Shown: positions 1 to 5,786 of the stretch, piece by piece | Position numbering within the stretch: the stretch's first letter is position 1 | How the letters are laid out: each line of letters starts with the position of its first letter | Source: JBBQXK01 sp038251625 | Lineage (GTDB): Bacteria > Pseudomonadota > Alphaproteobacteria > Rhodobacterales > Rhodobacteraceae | Assembly: GCA_038251625.1 (NCBI GenBank) | Contig: JBBSBE010000186.1 | Coordinates: 1 to 6,363 of the forward strand | DNA: 6,363 nucleotides | Reading direction: 5' to 3' | The notes under the pieces: model-generated | What the model was told of the DNA's origin: nothing | The model's input: only the letters and a program-made list of their open reading frames with translations | The model's database searches: none | Position numbers and translations under genes: made by a program

Positions 1-425
1 AGATCGGCCGCGAACCGACGCCGGAAGAGCTGGCCGAGAAACTCCAGATGCCGCTGGAAAAGGTCCGCAAGGTGATGAAGATCGCCAAGGAACCGATTTC
101 GCTGGAAACCCCCATCGGCGACGAGGAAGACAGCCAGCTCGGCGATTTCATCGAAGACAAGAACGCCGTCCTGCCGCTGGAGAGCGCCATTCAGGAGAAC
201 CTGAAGGAAACCACCACGCGTGTGCTGGCCTCGCTGACGCCGCGCGAAGAGCGGGTGCTGCGGATGCGGTTCGGGATCGGGATGAACACAGATCATACGC
301 TGGAAGAGGTGGGTCAGCAGTTCAGCGTGACGCGCGAGCGGATCCGGCAGATCGAGGCGAAGGCGCTGCGGAAGTTGAAGCATCCGTCACGGAGCCGGAA
401 GTTGCGGAGCTTTCTGGATCAGTGA
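1..425 (+). CDS. rpoD: RNA polymerase sigma factor RpoD (sigma-70), 3' part only
   Basis: The reading frame is open from position 3 and ends at TGA 423-425. It gives 140 residues of the C-terminus of the housekeeping sigma factor; the 5' part lies outside the window. RpoD binds core RNA polymerase in the cytoplasm and recognises -35/-10 promoters. The visible part starts in region 3 (PTPEELAEKL, then a linker containing SLETPIGDEEDSQLGDFIED, the conserved region 3.2 loop). It continues into region 4 with LTPREERVLRMRFGIG and the -35-reading helix-turn-helix VTRERIRQIEAKALRKL, at about visible residues 109-125. It ends in KHPSRSRKLRSFLDQ, the usual alphaproteobacterial RpoD end. The RMRFGIG and KHPSRSRKLR motifs favour RpoD over RpoH or other group 2 sigma factors. 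I see no hairpin terminator directly after the stop; the next small gene begins 33 bases on. Confidence 0.97.
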   Translation, partial: IGREPTPEELAEKLQMPLEKVRKVMKIAKEPISLETPIGDEEDSQLGDFIEDKNAVLPLESAIQENLKETTTRVLASLTPREERVLRMRFGIGMNTDHTLEEVGQQFSVTRERIRQIEAKALRKLKHPSRSRKLRSFLDQ

Positions 426-458
426 CATCGCGAAGCCGTTTGCCCGATGGAGAGTAAA

Positions 459-812
459 ATGTCTGCCGACGACTCAAAGTTTCATTGGGCAGAAGGCATG
501 AAGTACGTCGCCGAGGCGCTAAAAGGATGTCTGTTGCTCAATGGAGCAGCGGCGCTGTGAGCTCTAACATTTCTGGGAAATTCCAAATCAACAGATGATC
601 GCTTGGTTTATGCCATGATCTTCTTCGCTTTGGGCGCAGTATTCAGCCCAATTTCGTTTTTTTTCGCATACCTGACACAGCTCCAGTATGGTAACTTCAA
701 CTACTCTGTGGCTGTCCATTTTCATTGGATGACATACCTTTCATTCGGACTTGCAATCGTTTTGTTTGGCAGCGGTGTGTGCTTTGCCGCTCGCGCTTTT
801 CTCGTCTTGTAG
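459..812 (+). pseudogene. Small membrane protein gene interrupted by an in-frame TGA
   Basis: A reading frame begins at ATG 459, preceded by GGAGAG (449-454) at 4 bases spacing. It runs 33 codons (MSADDSKFHWAEGMKYVAEA, then LKGCLLLNGAAAL) to TGA 558-560. The same frame continues without a gap (ALTFLGNSKSTDDRLVYA...) to TAG 810-812, so full length would be 117 residues. The stop falls inside a predicted first membrane segment (CLLLNGAAAL / ALTFLG). Two more hydrophobic segments follow, at about positions 612-690 and 726-809. The LLNGAAA...LTFLGN pattern resembles small uncharacterised membrane proteins of proteobacteria; no function is known to me. Composition is about 45% GC over 601-780, clearly below the flanks, which suggests acquisition by transfer. 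The downstream piece has an ATG at 615 but no clear ribosome site, so independent expression is doubtful. A sequencing error remains possible. Confidence 0.7.
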
Positions 813-960
813 GTTTGGCCTAACCCTAAACCTCCATGCACTCCACCACACTCTCCGTCCCCGGAACCGAAGCCCCCGGCCTACACCTCATCTATCACGC
901 TCTCCGCGCACGGTACCTGCGCGCCTAGGCCTTGAGGTACTTCAAACGAAACGAGCGTTG

Positions 961-1011
961 GGTGGGCAATCTGCCCACGTTGCGTGAGCGATGGCGGGCA
1001 GATTGCCCACC
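961..1011. repeat. Perfect 16-bp inverted repeat with nested hairpins
   Basis: The left arm GGTGGGCAATCTGCCC (961-976) and the right arm GGGCAGATTGCCCACC (996-1011) are exact reverse complements separated by 19 bases. Each arm is itself a small hairpin: GTGGGCA-atc-TGCCCAC (962-978) and GGGCA-gat-TGCCC (996-1008). The structure lies in the spacer between convergent genes. Its nested form is typical of dispersed REP-like palindromic elements, but only one copy is visible here, so a dispersed family is inference. It has no T-tract and is a poor intrinsic terminator by itself. Confidence 0.8.
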
Positions 1012-1057
1012 TTATAGCGTTGCGTCTGGCCCTCGTTGCCTCGGGCCGTTCGGCGCT

Positions 1058-1082
1058 GAAAACGGTCCACTGGACCGTTTTC
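1058..1082 (-). terminator. Near-perfect palindrome, probable carB (bidirectional) terminator
   Basis: The arms GAAAACGGTCCA (1058-1069) and TGGACCGTTTTC (1071-1082) are exact reverse complements of 12 bases around a single central base (C1070). In practice it would fold with a 3-base loop. The stem carries an A4 tract on one side and a T4 tract on the other, so on either strand the transcript would end the stem in UUUU. It starts 26 bases beyond the carB stop in the carB direction and also faces readthrough from the rpoD side. The short T-tract makes it a weak canonical terminator, and it could instead be part of a dispersed palindromic repeat. Confidence 0.5.
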
Positions 1083-1101
1083 GCCCGGGCAGGATCCGGG
1101 C
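1083..1101. repeat. GC-rich 6-bp hairpin directly after carB
   Basis: GCCCGG (1083-1088) and CCGGGC (1096-1101) are reverse complements around a 7-base loop. The hairpin lies 6 bases past the carB stop and abuts the 25-base palindrome at 1058-1082, so carB transcripts would meet two hairpins in a row. It may stabilise the 3' end of the message or aid termination. Such a short GC hairpin can also arise by chance in DNA this GC-rich. Confidence 0.4.
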
Positions 1102-1107
1102 CGCGCC

Positions 1108-4100
1108 TCACCCCTGCAGCGTCCGCACCCCGTATCCCTCGCCCCGTGCCTTCATCGCCTGCACTGCAGCCACGCTCGCCGCAGCGGTCGTGAAGTAGGG
1201 GATCTTGTCCATCAGCGCCACACGGCGGATATCGCGGCTGTCGCTGATCGACTGGGTGCCTTCGGTGGTGTTCATCACCAGCGCGATGTCATCGTTCTTG
1301 AGGCGGTCCACGATGTTGGGGCGGCCTTCATAGACCTTGGATACCAGGGTGCAGGGAATGCCTGCCGTCCCGAGCCATTTCGCGGTGCCCCGTGTGGCCA
1401 CAATCTCGAACCCCATTGCCACGAGGTCGCGCGCGGCCTCAGCCAGCGCCGCCGTCTTGTCGCTGTCCTTCACGGACAGGAACACGCGGCCCTCTTCGGG
1501 GAGGTGCGTGCCTGCCCCCATCTGGGCCTTGAGGAAGGCCAGGGGGAAGGTGCGATCCCATCCCATCACTTCGCCTGTGCTGCGCATTTCCGGCCCCAGA
1601 AGCGGATCGACGCCGGGGAAGCGGGCGAAGGGCAATACGGCCTCTTTCACGCTGAACCACGGCGTTTCGGGGTTGGCGAGGGTCAGGGGGTCGGCCAGCG
1701 GCAGGTCCGTATCGGGGCCGACGCCGGCGGGGTAGGGGGGGCGCATCGGGAAGGCCGAGAGCGGCTCACCCGCCATCAACCGCGCAGCGATGGAGGCGAT
1801 GGCACTGTCAGTGGCCTTGGCCACGAACGGCACGGTGCGACTGGCGCGGGGGTTCACCTCGAGCACGTAAATCTGACCGTCCTTGATGGCGAACTGCACG
1901 TTCATCAAGCCCACGACATGCAGGGCAAGCGCCATCTGTACGGTCTGGCGCTTCAATTCCGCGACCGTCTCGGGCGTCAACGAATGGGGCGGCAGGCAGC
2001 AGGCACTATCGCCCGAATGCACGCCAGCCTCTTCGATATGTTCCATGATGCCCGCCACATGCACGTTCGTGCCGTCGCTGAGGGCATCGACATCAACCTC
2101 GATGGCCCCCGACAGGTAGCTGTCGAGCAGCACGGGCGAGGTGCCCGATACCTGCACGGCCTCGCGGATGTAGCGTTCAAGCTGCGCGTCGTCGCGAATG
2201 ATCTCCATCGCGCGGCCGCCGAGGACAAAGGATGGCCGGATGACAAGGGGGTAGCCCACCTCGCCCGCGACCTTGAACGCCTCATCGCGCGACCGGGCCG
2301 TGCCATTCACGGGTTGCGTCAGGCCCAACTGGTGAAGCAGCTTCTGGAACCTCTCCCGATCTTCGGCGAGGTCGATGGCATCAGGCGTTGTGCCGAGGAT
2401 GGGGATGCCCTCCGCCGCCAACGCTTGTGCCAGCTTCAGGGGCGTCTGGCCGCCGAACTGGACGATCACGCCGTGCAGGGTGCCGTTTTCCTGCTCGACC
2501 CGCAGAATCTCCAGCACATGTTCCAGCGTCAGGGGTTCGAAATAAAGGCGGTCGGAGGTGTCGTAGTCTGTCGAAACCGTCTCGGGGTTGCAGTTGACCA
2601 TGATCGTCTCATAGCCCGCCGCCGTCAGGGCATAGCAGGCATGGCAGCAGCAATAGTCGAATTCGATCCCCTGCCCGATGCGGTTGGGGCCGCCGCCGAG
2701 GATCACCACCTTCTTGGCCCCCGAGGGCCGCGCTTCGCATTCCACGTCGCCCATGACGGGGTGCTCATAGGTGGAATACATGTAGGGCGTTTGCGCCTCG
2801 AACTCGGCCGCACAGGTGTCGATCCGCTTGAAGACGGCGGTAACACCGAGGCGGAGGCGGGCGCGCCGCACCTGCGCCTCGTCCCGGCCGGTCAGCGTGG
2901 CAAGGCGGGCATCCGTGAAGCCCATCATCTTGAGCCTGCGCAACCCATCGGCATCAAGGGGGATGCCCGCCTTCCGGATTTGCGCCTCTGCGTCGATGAT
3001 CTCGCGGATGCGGGCGAGAAACCAGGGATCAAAGGCGGTGGCGGCCTGGATATCCGCGTCCGTCAGCCCCTCGCGCATGGCTTGGGCGATGATGCGCATC
3101 CTGTCGGGTGTGGCGACCGACAGCGCCTTGATCACCGCTGCCGGATCGGGCGCTCCGGGGATGGCGATCTCGTCAAAGCCTGAAAGACCGGTTTCCATTG
3201 ATGCCAAAGCCTTTTGCAGGCTTTCGTGGATCGTGCGGCCGATGGCCATCGCCTCACCCACCGATTTCATTGCGGTGGTGAGGTTCGGCTCGCTCCCGGG
3301 GAATTTCTCGAACGCAAAGCGGGGGATCTTGGTCACGACATAGTCGATGGAGGGCTCAAAACTGGCCGGTGTGATCCGCGTGATATCGTTGTCCAACTCA
3401 TCCAGCGTATAGCCCACGGCCAACTTTGCCGCGATCTTGGCGATGGCAAAGCCGGTGGCCTTGGACGCCAGCGCTGACGAGCGGCTGACGCGGGGGTTCA
3501 TCTCGATCACCACCATGCGGCCATCGGCGGGGTTGATTGCCCATTGCACGTTCGACCCGCCGGTTTCGACGCCGATTTCGCGCAGCACGGCGATGCTGCC
3601 GTTGCGCATGATCTGATATTCCTTGTCGGTCAGCGTCAGCGCAGGCGCCACGGTGATGCTGTCACCGGTATGCACGCCCATCGGATCGACGTTTTCGATG
3701 GCGCAGACGATGATGGCGTTGTCGGCGCGGTCGCGCACCACCTCCATCTCGAATTCTTTCCAGCCGAGCAGGCTTTCGTCCACCAGCACCTGCGCGACGG
3801 GCGATGCCTCAAGCCCCGAACGCACGATAGCCTCATAGTCATCTCGGTTATAGGCAACGCCCCCGCCCGTGCCGCCAAGGGTGAAGGCCGGGCGGATGAT
3901 GGCGGGCAGGCCCACGTATTCGATGGCGGCCACGGCCTCGCGTACACCGGCGGCGATGTCATACTTGCCGGTGGGAAGTTTCGGTGCGGCGATGATGGTG
4001 GCCTTGGGATTTTCAAGGCCGATCCGGTCCATCGCCTCGCGGAAAAGCTTGCGGTCTTCTGCCATCTCGATGGCGGCGCGCTTGGCGCCGATCATCTCGA

Positions 4101-4437
4101 CGTTGAATTTCGCCAACACCCCCAAATCATCCAGCGCCAACGCCGTATTCAGCGCCGTCTGCCCGCCCATCGTGGGCAAAAGCGCGTCGGGGCGTTCCTT
4201 TTCGATGATCTTGGCAACGACTTCGGGCGTGATCGGCTCGATGTAGGTCGCGTCGGCAAGCCCCGGGTCGGTCATGATGGTCGCGGGGTTGGAGTTGACG
4301 AGGATCACCCGATACCCCTCTTCCCGCAGTGCCTTGCAGGCCTGCGCGCCGGAGTAGTCGAACTCGCATGCCTGGCCGATGACGATGGGCCCCGCACCGA
4401 TGATCATGATCGAACGGATATCGGTGCGTTTCGGCAT
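1108..4437 (-). CDS. carB: Carbamoyl-phosphate synthase large subunit
   Basis: The 1109-residue protein is complete. With the CarA glutaminase subunit it makes carbamoyl phosphate from bicarbonate, glutamine-derived ammonia and two ATP in the cytoplasm, for arginine and pyrimidine synthesis. The two homologous halves are clear. The first ATP-grasp half (about 1-415) has IGAGPIVIGQACEFDYSGAQ, PTMGGQTALN, the ATP loop GGTGGG (188-193) and EMNPRVSRSSALASKATG (312-329). A helical oligomerisation region spans about 416-565. The second half (about 570-975) has GGGPNRIGQGIEFDY, VQFGGQTPLKLA and EVNPRASRTVPFVAKATD (860-877). The C-terminal regulatory MGS-like domain (about 980-1109) includes TRGTAKWL and NIVDRL. 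It is longer than the 1073-residue E. coli enzyme, mainly through inserts near 149-162 and 897-925. The second half has a Cys-rich CCCHAC (596-601). AAGGGGG (4444-4450) lies 6 bases before the ATG and supports the start. carA is not adjacent. Confidence 0.98.
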   Translation of the reverse strand: MPKRTDIRSIMIIGAGPIVIGQACEFDYSGAQACKALREEGYRVILVNSNPATIMTDPGLADATYIEPITPEVVAKIIEKERPDALLPTMGGQTALNTALALDDLGVLAKFNVEMIGAKRAAIEMAEDRKLFREAMDRIGLENPKATIIAAPKLPTGKYDIAAGVREAVAAIEYVGLPAIIRPAFTLGGTGGGVAYNRDDYEAIVRSGLEASPVAQVLVDESLLGWKEFEMEVVRDRADNAIIVCAIENVDPMGVHTGDSITVAPALTLTDKEYQIMRNGSIAVLREIGVETGGSNVQWAINPADGRMVVIEMNPRVSRSSALASKATGFAIAKIAAKLAVGYTLDELDNDITRITPASFEPSIDYVVTKIPRFAFEKFPGSEPNLTTAMKSVGEAMAIGRTIHESLQKALASMETGLSGFDEIAIPGAPDPAAVIKALSVATPDRMRIIAQAMREGLTDADIQAATAFDPWFLARIREIIDAEAQIRKAGIPLDADGLRRLKMMGFTDARLATLTGRDEAQVRRARLRLGVTAVFKRIDTCAAEFEAQTPYMYSTYEHPVMGDVECEARPSGAKKVVILGGGPNRIGQGIEFDYCCCHACYALTAAGYETIMVNCNPETVSTDYDTSDRLYFEPLTLEHVLEILRVEQENGTLHGVIVQFGGQTPLKLAQALAAEGIPILGTTPDAIDLAEDRERFQKLLHQLGLTQPVNGTARSRDEAFKVAGEVGYPLVIRPSFVLGGRAMEIIRDDAQLERYIREAVQVSGTSPVLLDSYLSGAIEVDVDALSDGTNVHVAGIMEHIEEAGVHSGDSACCLPPHSLTPETVAELKRQTVQMALALHVVGLMNVQFAIKDGQIYVLEVNPRASRTVPFVAKATDSAIASIAARLMAGEPLSAFPMRPPYPAGVGPDTDLPLADPLTLANPETPWFSVKEAVLPFARFPGVDPLLGPEMRSTGEVMGWDRTFPLAFLKAQMGAGTHLPEEGRVFLSVKDSDKTAALAEAARDLVAMGFEIVATRGTAKWLGTAGIPCTLVSKVYEGRPNIVDRLKNDDIALVMNTTEGTQSISDSRDIRRVALMDKIPYFTTAAASVAAVQAMKARGEGYGVRTLQG

Positions 4438-4466
4438 GACGGGCCCCCTTGGCGCAAATTGTCCGC

Positions 4467-4494
4467 GTTATAGAGGCGGGGTGCCGGGGCGCAA
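4467..4494 (-). promoter_or_regulatory. Candidate sigma-70 promoter of carB
   Basis: On the minus strand, TTGCGC (4489-4494) is followed after 16 bases by TATAAC (4467-4472). The -10 matches the consensus at five of six positions; the -35 matches mainly in TTG. Transcription would start near 4460, giving a leader of only about 23 bases before the carB ATG, with AAGGGGG (4444-4450) as ribosome site. Such a short leader leaves no room for an attenuator, so any control by pyrimidine or arginine would have to act at the promoter. It is a prediction from spacing and consensus only. Confidence 0.5.
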
Positions 4495-4680
4495 GGGGGG
4501 CAGGCCGCTTCGTGGCTGCGTGCCAGAAATCACGTCCGTTGCGGGCGTGGTTTGGCAAGGGAAAATGCGCTTTGATGCGGGTGTCGAAAGGGTGGGCCGC
4601 AGGCCGCGCGCGGTGGTTCTGTCTGTGAGGGCTGATCGCAGGCTGCCCGAAACTGCGAGGCCCCTGTGCGCCCATGCGCT

Positions 4681-4710
4681 TTGACAGAGCGGAATACGCG
4701 GGGCAGGCTT
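4681..4710 (+). promoter_or_regulatory. Possible promoter of the SDR gene (good -35, poor -10)
   Basis: TTGACA at 4681-4686 is a perfect sigma-70 -35 hexamer, 51 bases before the SDR start codon. The region 17-18 bases downstream (4704-4710, CAGGCTT) matches the -10 consensus poorly, so activity would probably need an activator or rest on the looser -10 preference of alphaproteobacteria. The location upstream of a strong ribosome site is the main support. Confidence 0.3.
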
Positions 4711-4725
4711 GCAGTCCATCAATCT

Positions 4726-4730
4726 GGAGG
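4726..4730 (+). promoter_or_regulatory. Ribosome binding site that fixes the SDR start at 4738
   Basis: GGAGG lies 7 bases before ATG 4738-4740, near-ideal spacing. The frame is open further upstream to a GTG at 4666, but that start has no comparable site. It would also add 24 residues before the Rossmann fold, which normally begins within a few residues of the N-terminus. The start at 4738 is therefore preferred. Confidence 0.75.
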
Positions 4731-4737
4731 ATTGCGA

Positions 4738-5436
4738 ATGCCTGCTCCCCTTGCGCTTATCGTCGGTGTTGGTGATGGCCTCTCAGCCTCGCTCGCGCGG
4801 CTCTTTCATGCCGAAGGGTACCGACTGGCGCTGGCGGCGCGTAACGCGGAAAAGTTGGGGCCGCTCGCCGCCGAAACCGGGGCGATTGCCCAGTCCTGCA
4901 ACGCGTCAGACCCCGCGTCCGTCAACGCACTGTTCGCCGCAATGCCCGATGCGCCCCGCGTCGTGATCTACAACCCCTCTGCGCGGACGCGCGGGCCGAT
5001 CGCGACCCTGGAGCCCGAGGGGGTACGGACGGCGCTTGAGGTGACGGCATTTGGTGCCTTCCTCGTGGGTCAGGCGGCCGCACGTGCCATGCTGGCGGCA
5101 GACCCGGTTGACGGCGTGCGCGGTACCATCCTCTTTACCGGCGCCTCCGCCGGAGTGAAGGGTTTTCCGCAATCAGCACCCTTCGCCATGGGCAAGTTCG
5201 CGCAGCGCGGCCTTGCGCAGTCGATGTCGCGCGAGTTGCACCCGCAGGGCATTCATGTCGCCTGGATCAACATCGACGGCGGCATCCGCAATCCGGGGCG
5301 GGTCGAAGCGCCAGATGCACCGGATTCGATGCTGGATCCGGATGCGATTGCGCAGACCTACCTTGCCCTTGCCCGCCAGCACCGCTCGGCCTGGTCGGAA
5401 GAGGTGGCGGTGCGGCCGTGGGTGGAGCGGTTCTAG
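4738..5436 (+). CDS. Short-chain dehydrogenase/reductase (SDR) family protein with atypical active site
   Basis: The protein has 232 residues, the usual size of a classical single-domain SDR, and should be cytoplasmic and bind NAD(P)(H). It starts with beta-alpha-beta Rossmann sequence ALIVGVGDGLSASLARLF (residues 6-23), with GVGDGLS in place of the usual TGxxxGIG. An Arg at 35 (LAARN) suggests NADPH preference. Asp58 (NASD) fits the adenine contact. VVIYNPSAR (75-83) replaces the common NNAG motif. ILFTGASAG supplies the catalytic Ser137. The active-site YxxxK appears as FAMGK: Phe149 where Tyr is expected and Lys153 retained, 12 and 16 residues after the Ser as usual. QSMSRELHPQGIHVAWINIDGGI (161-183) matches the SDR region after the catalytic helix. 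Some SDR subfamilies share this FxxxK form, so this may be a feature of the subfamily rather than damage. Substrate is unknown. Its stop codon overlaps that of the convergent MmcQ/YjbR gene. Confidence 0.9.
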   Translation: MPAPLALIVGVGDGLSASLARLFHAEGYRLALAARNAEKLGPLAAETGAIAQSCNASDPASVNALFAAMPDAPRVVIYNPSARTRGPIATLEPEGVRTALEVTAFGAFLVGQAAARAMLAADPVDGVRGTILFTGASAGVKGFPQSAPFAMGKFAQRGLAQSMSRELHPQGIHVAWINIDGGIRNPGRVEAPDAPDSMLDPDAIAQTYLALARQHRSAWSEEVAVRPWVERF

Positions 5437-5786
5437 CCGCGCGCCGCATCCCACGCCTTCAGCCACCGCTTCGGCGCGGCCTCCCGCCACTGGCGGAGGA
5501 GGCGGGCCGTGGCCCAGCGCTCGTCGATCCGCCCCGCGCGCACGAGGATGAGGGCGTGGGGTTCGTAATGGGGGTGGAGGGTGAAGGTGTCGGGGTCGGC
5601 CTCCAGCAGCATCTCGCGTTCGTCGCGGGCGCATTTGAAGACGGCGGCATCGACATAGGGCGACCACCAGCACCACATCTTTCCGTGCGCTTTGAGGCAG
5701 GGGTGGCCCCATACGGTGGTGTCGGTGACCTCGGGGAGGTTCAGCGACAGGGCGTGGGCCTTGAGGGTCGGGTAGGTAAAGATCAT
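5433..5786 (-). CDS. MmcQ/YjbR family protein
   Basis: This 117-residue protein has the size and pattern of the MmcQ/YjbR family (small alpha/beta proteins sometimes called DNA-binding from their fold; the cellular role is not established). Visible family features are an N-terminal helix followed by an acidic LPEVTDTTVWGHPCLKAHGK (residues 17-36), the strand pair MWCWWSPYVDAAVFKC (37-52), a strand around DTFTLHPHYEPHALILVR (66-83) and a C-terminal helix pair with DERWATARLLRQWREA (88-103). It is rich in Trp: 26, 38, 40, 41, 91, 100, 108 and 112. There is no signal peptide or membrane segment. The start ATG (5784-5786) overlaps the upstream gene's stop as ATGA and no strong separate ribosome site is seen, so translational coupling to the dioxygenase-like gene is likely. 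The stop at 5433-5435 lies in the CTAG shared with the SDR stop. Confidence 0.88.
   Translation of the reverse strand: MIFTYPTLKAHALSLNLPEVTDTTVWGHPCLKAHGKMWCWWSPYVDAAVFKCARDEREMLLEADPDTFTLHPHYEPHALILVRAGRIDERWATARLLRQWREAAPKRWLKAWDAARG

Larger units (their letters stand above)
4438..4737. other. Divergent intergenic region between carB and the SDR gene
   Basis: These 300 bases separate the divergent carB and dehydrogenase genes. The carB side (4438-4494) holds a good promoter candidate and ribosome site. The SDR side (4681-4737) holds a -35-like TTGACA and a strong ribosome site. The middle (about 4495-4680) shows no RNA gene, strong hairpin or clear operator. An exact 11-base direct repeat, ATGCGCTTTGA, occurs at 4565-4575 and 4674-4684; the second copy includes the first four bases of the -35-like element. 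A 39-codon frame from ATG 4565 to TGA 4682-4684 is Arg-rich and is not convincingly coding. Confidence 0.5.

Noticed and set aside
558..560. TGA as a selenocysteine codon in the small membrane protein
   Set aside because: I see no clear SECIS-like hairpin immediately downstream, and a stop in a hydrophobic helix with no redox motif fits a nonsense mutation better.
812..832. Telomere-like CCTAACCCTAAACC string
   Set aside because: It has only two imperfect units and no array, in a bacterial chromosome context; most likely chance.
881..1111. 76-codon minus-strand frame whose GTG overlaps the carB stop as GTGA
   Set aside because: The overlap looks like translational coupling, but the frame consists almost entirely of the three palindromes and their spacers. 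Any peptide would be a by-product of the repeat region.
1504..3183. 559-codon open frame antisense to carB
   Set aside because: It lies wholly inside carB on the opposite strand, is rich in His/Arg/Gly/Asp as expected of antisense frames in GC-rich DNA, and shows no recognisable domain.
3544..4473. 309-codon open frame antisense to the 5' half of carB
   Set aside because: It overlaps a definite core gene and its promoter, has low-complexity composition and no family motif.
4565..4684. 39-codon Arg-rich frame as a leader peptide of the SDR gene
   Set aside because: The ribosome site AAGGG is only 3 bases from the ATG, there is no attenuator-like hairpin after it, and Arg richness is expected from GC-rich non-coding DNA.
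5480..5499. Hairpin CCTCCCGCCA / TGGCGGAGG as terminator of the SDR gene
   Set aside because: It has a bulge and a one-base loop, lies within the MmcQ/YjbR coding sequence and lacks a T-tract; GC-rich coding sequence explains it.
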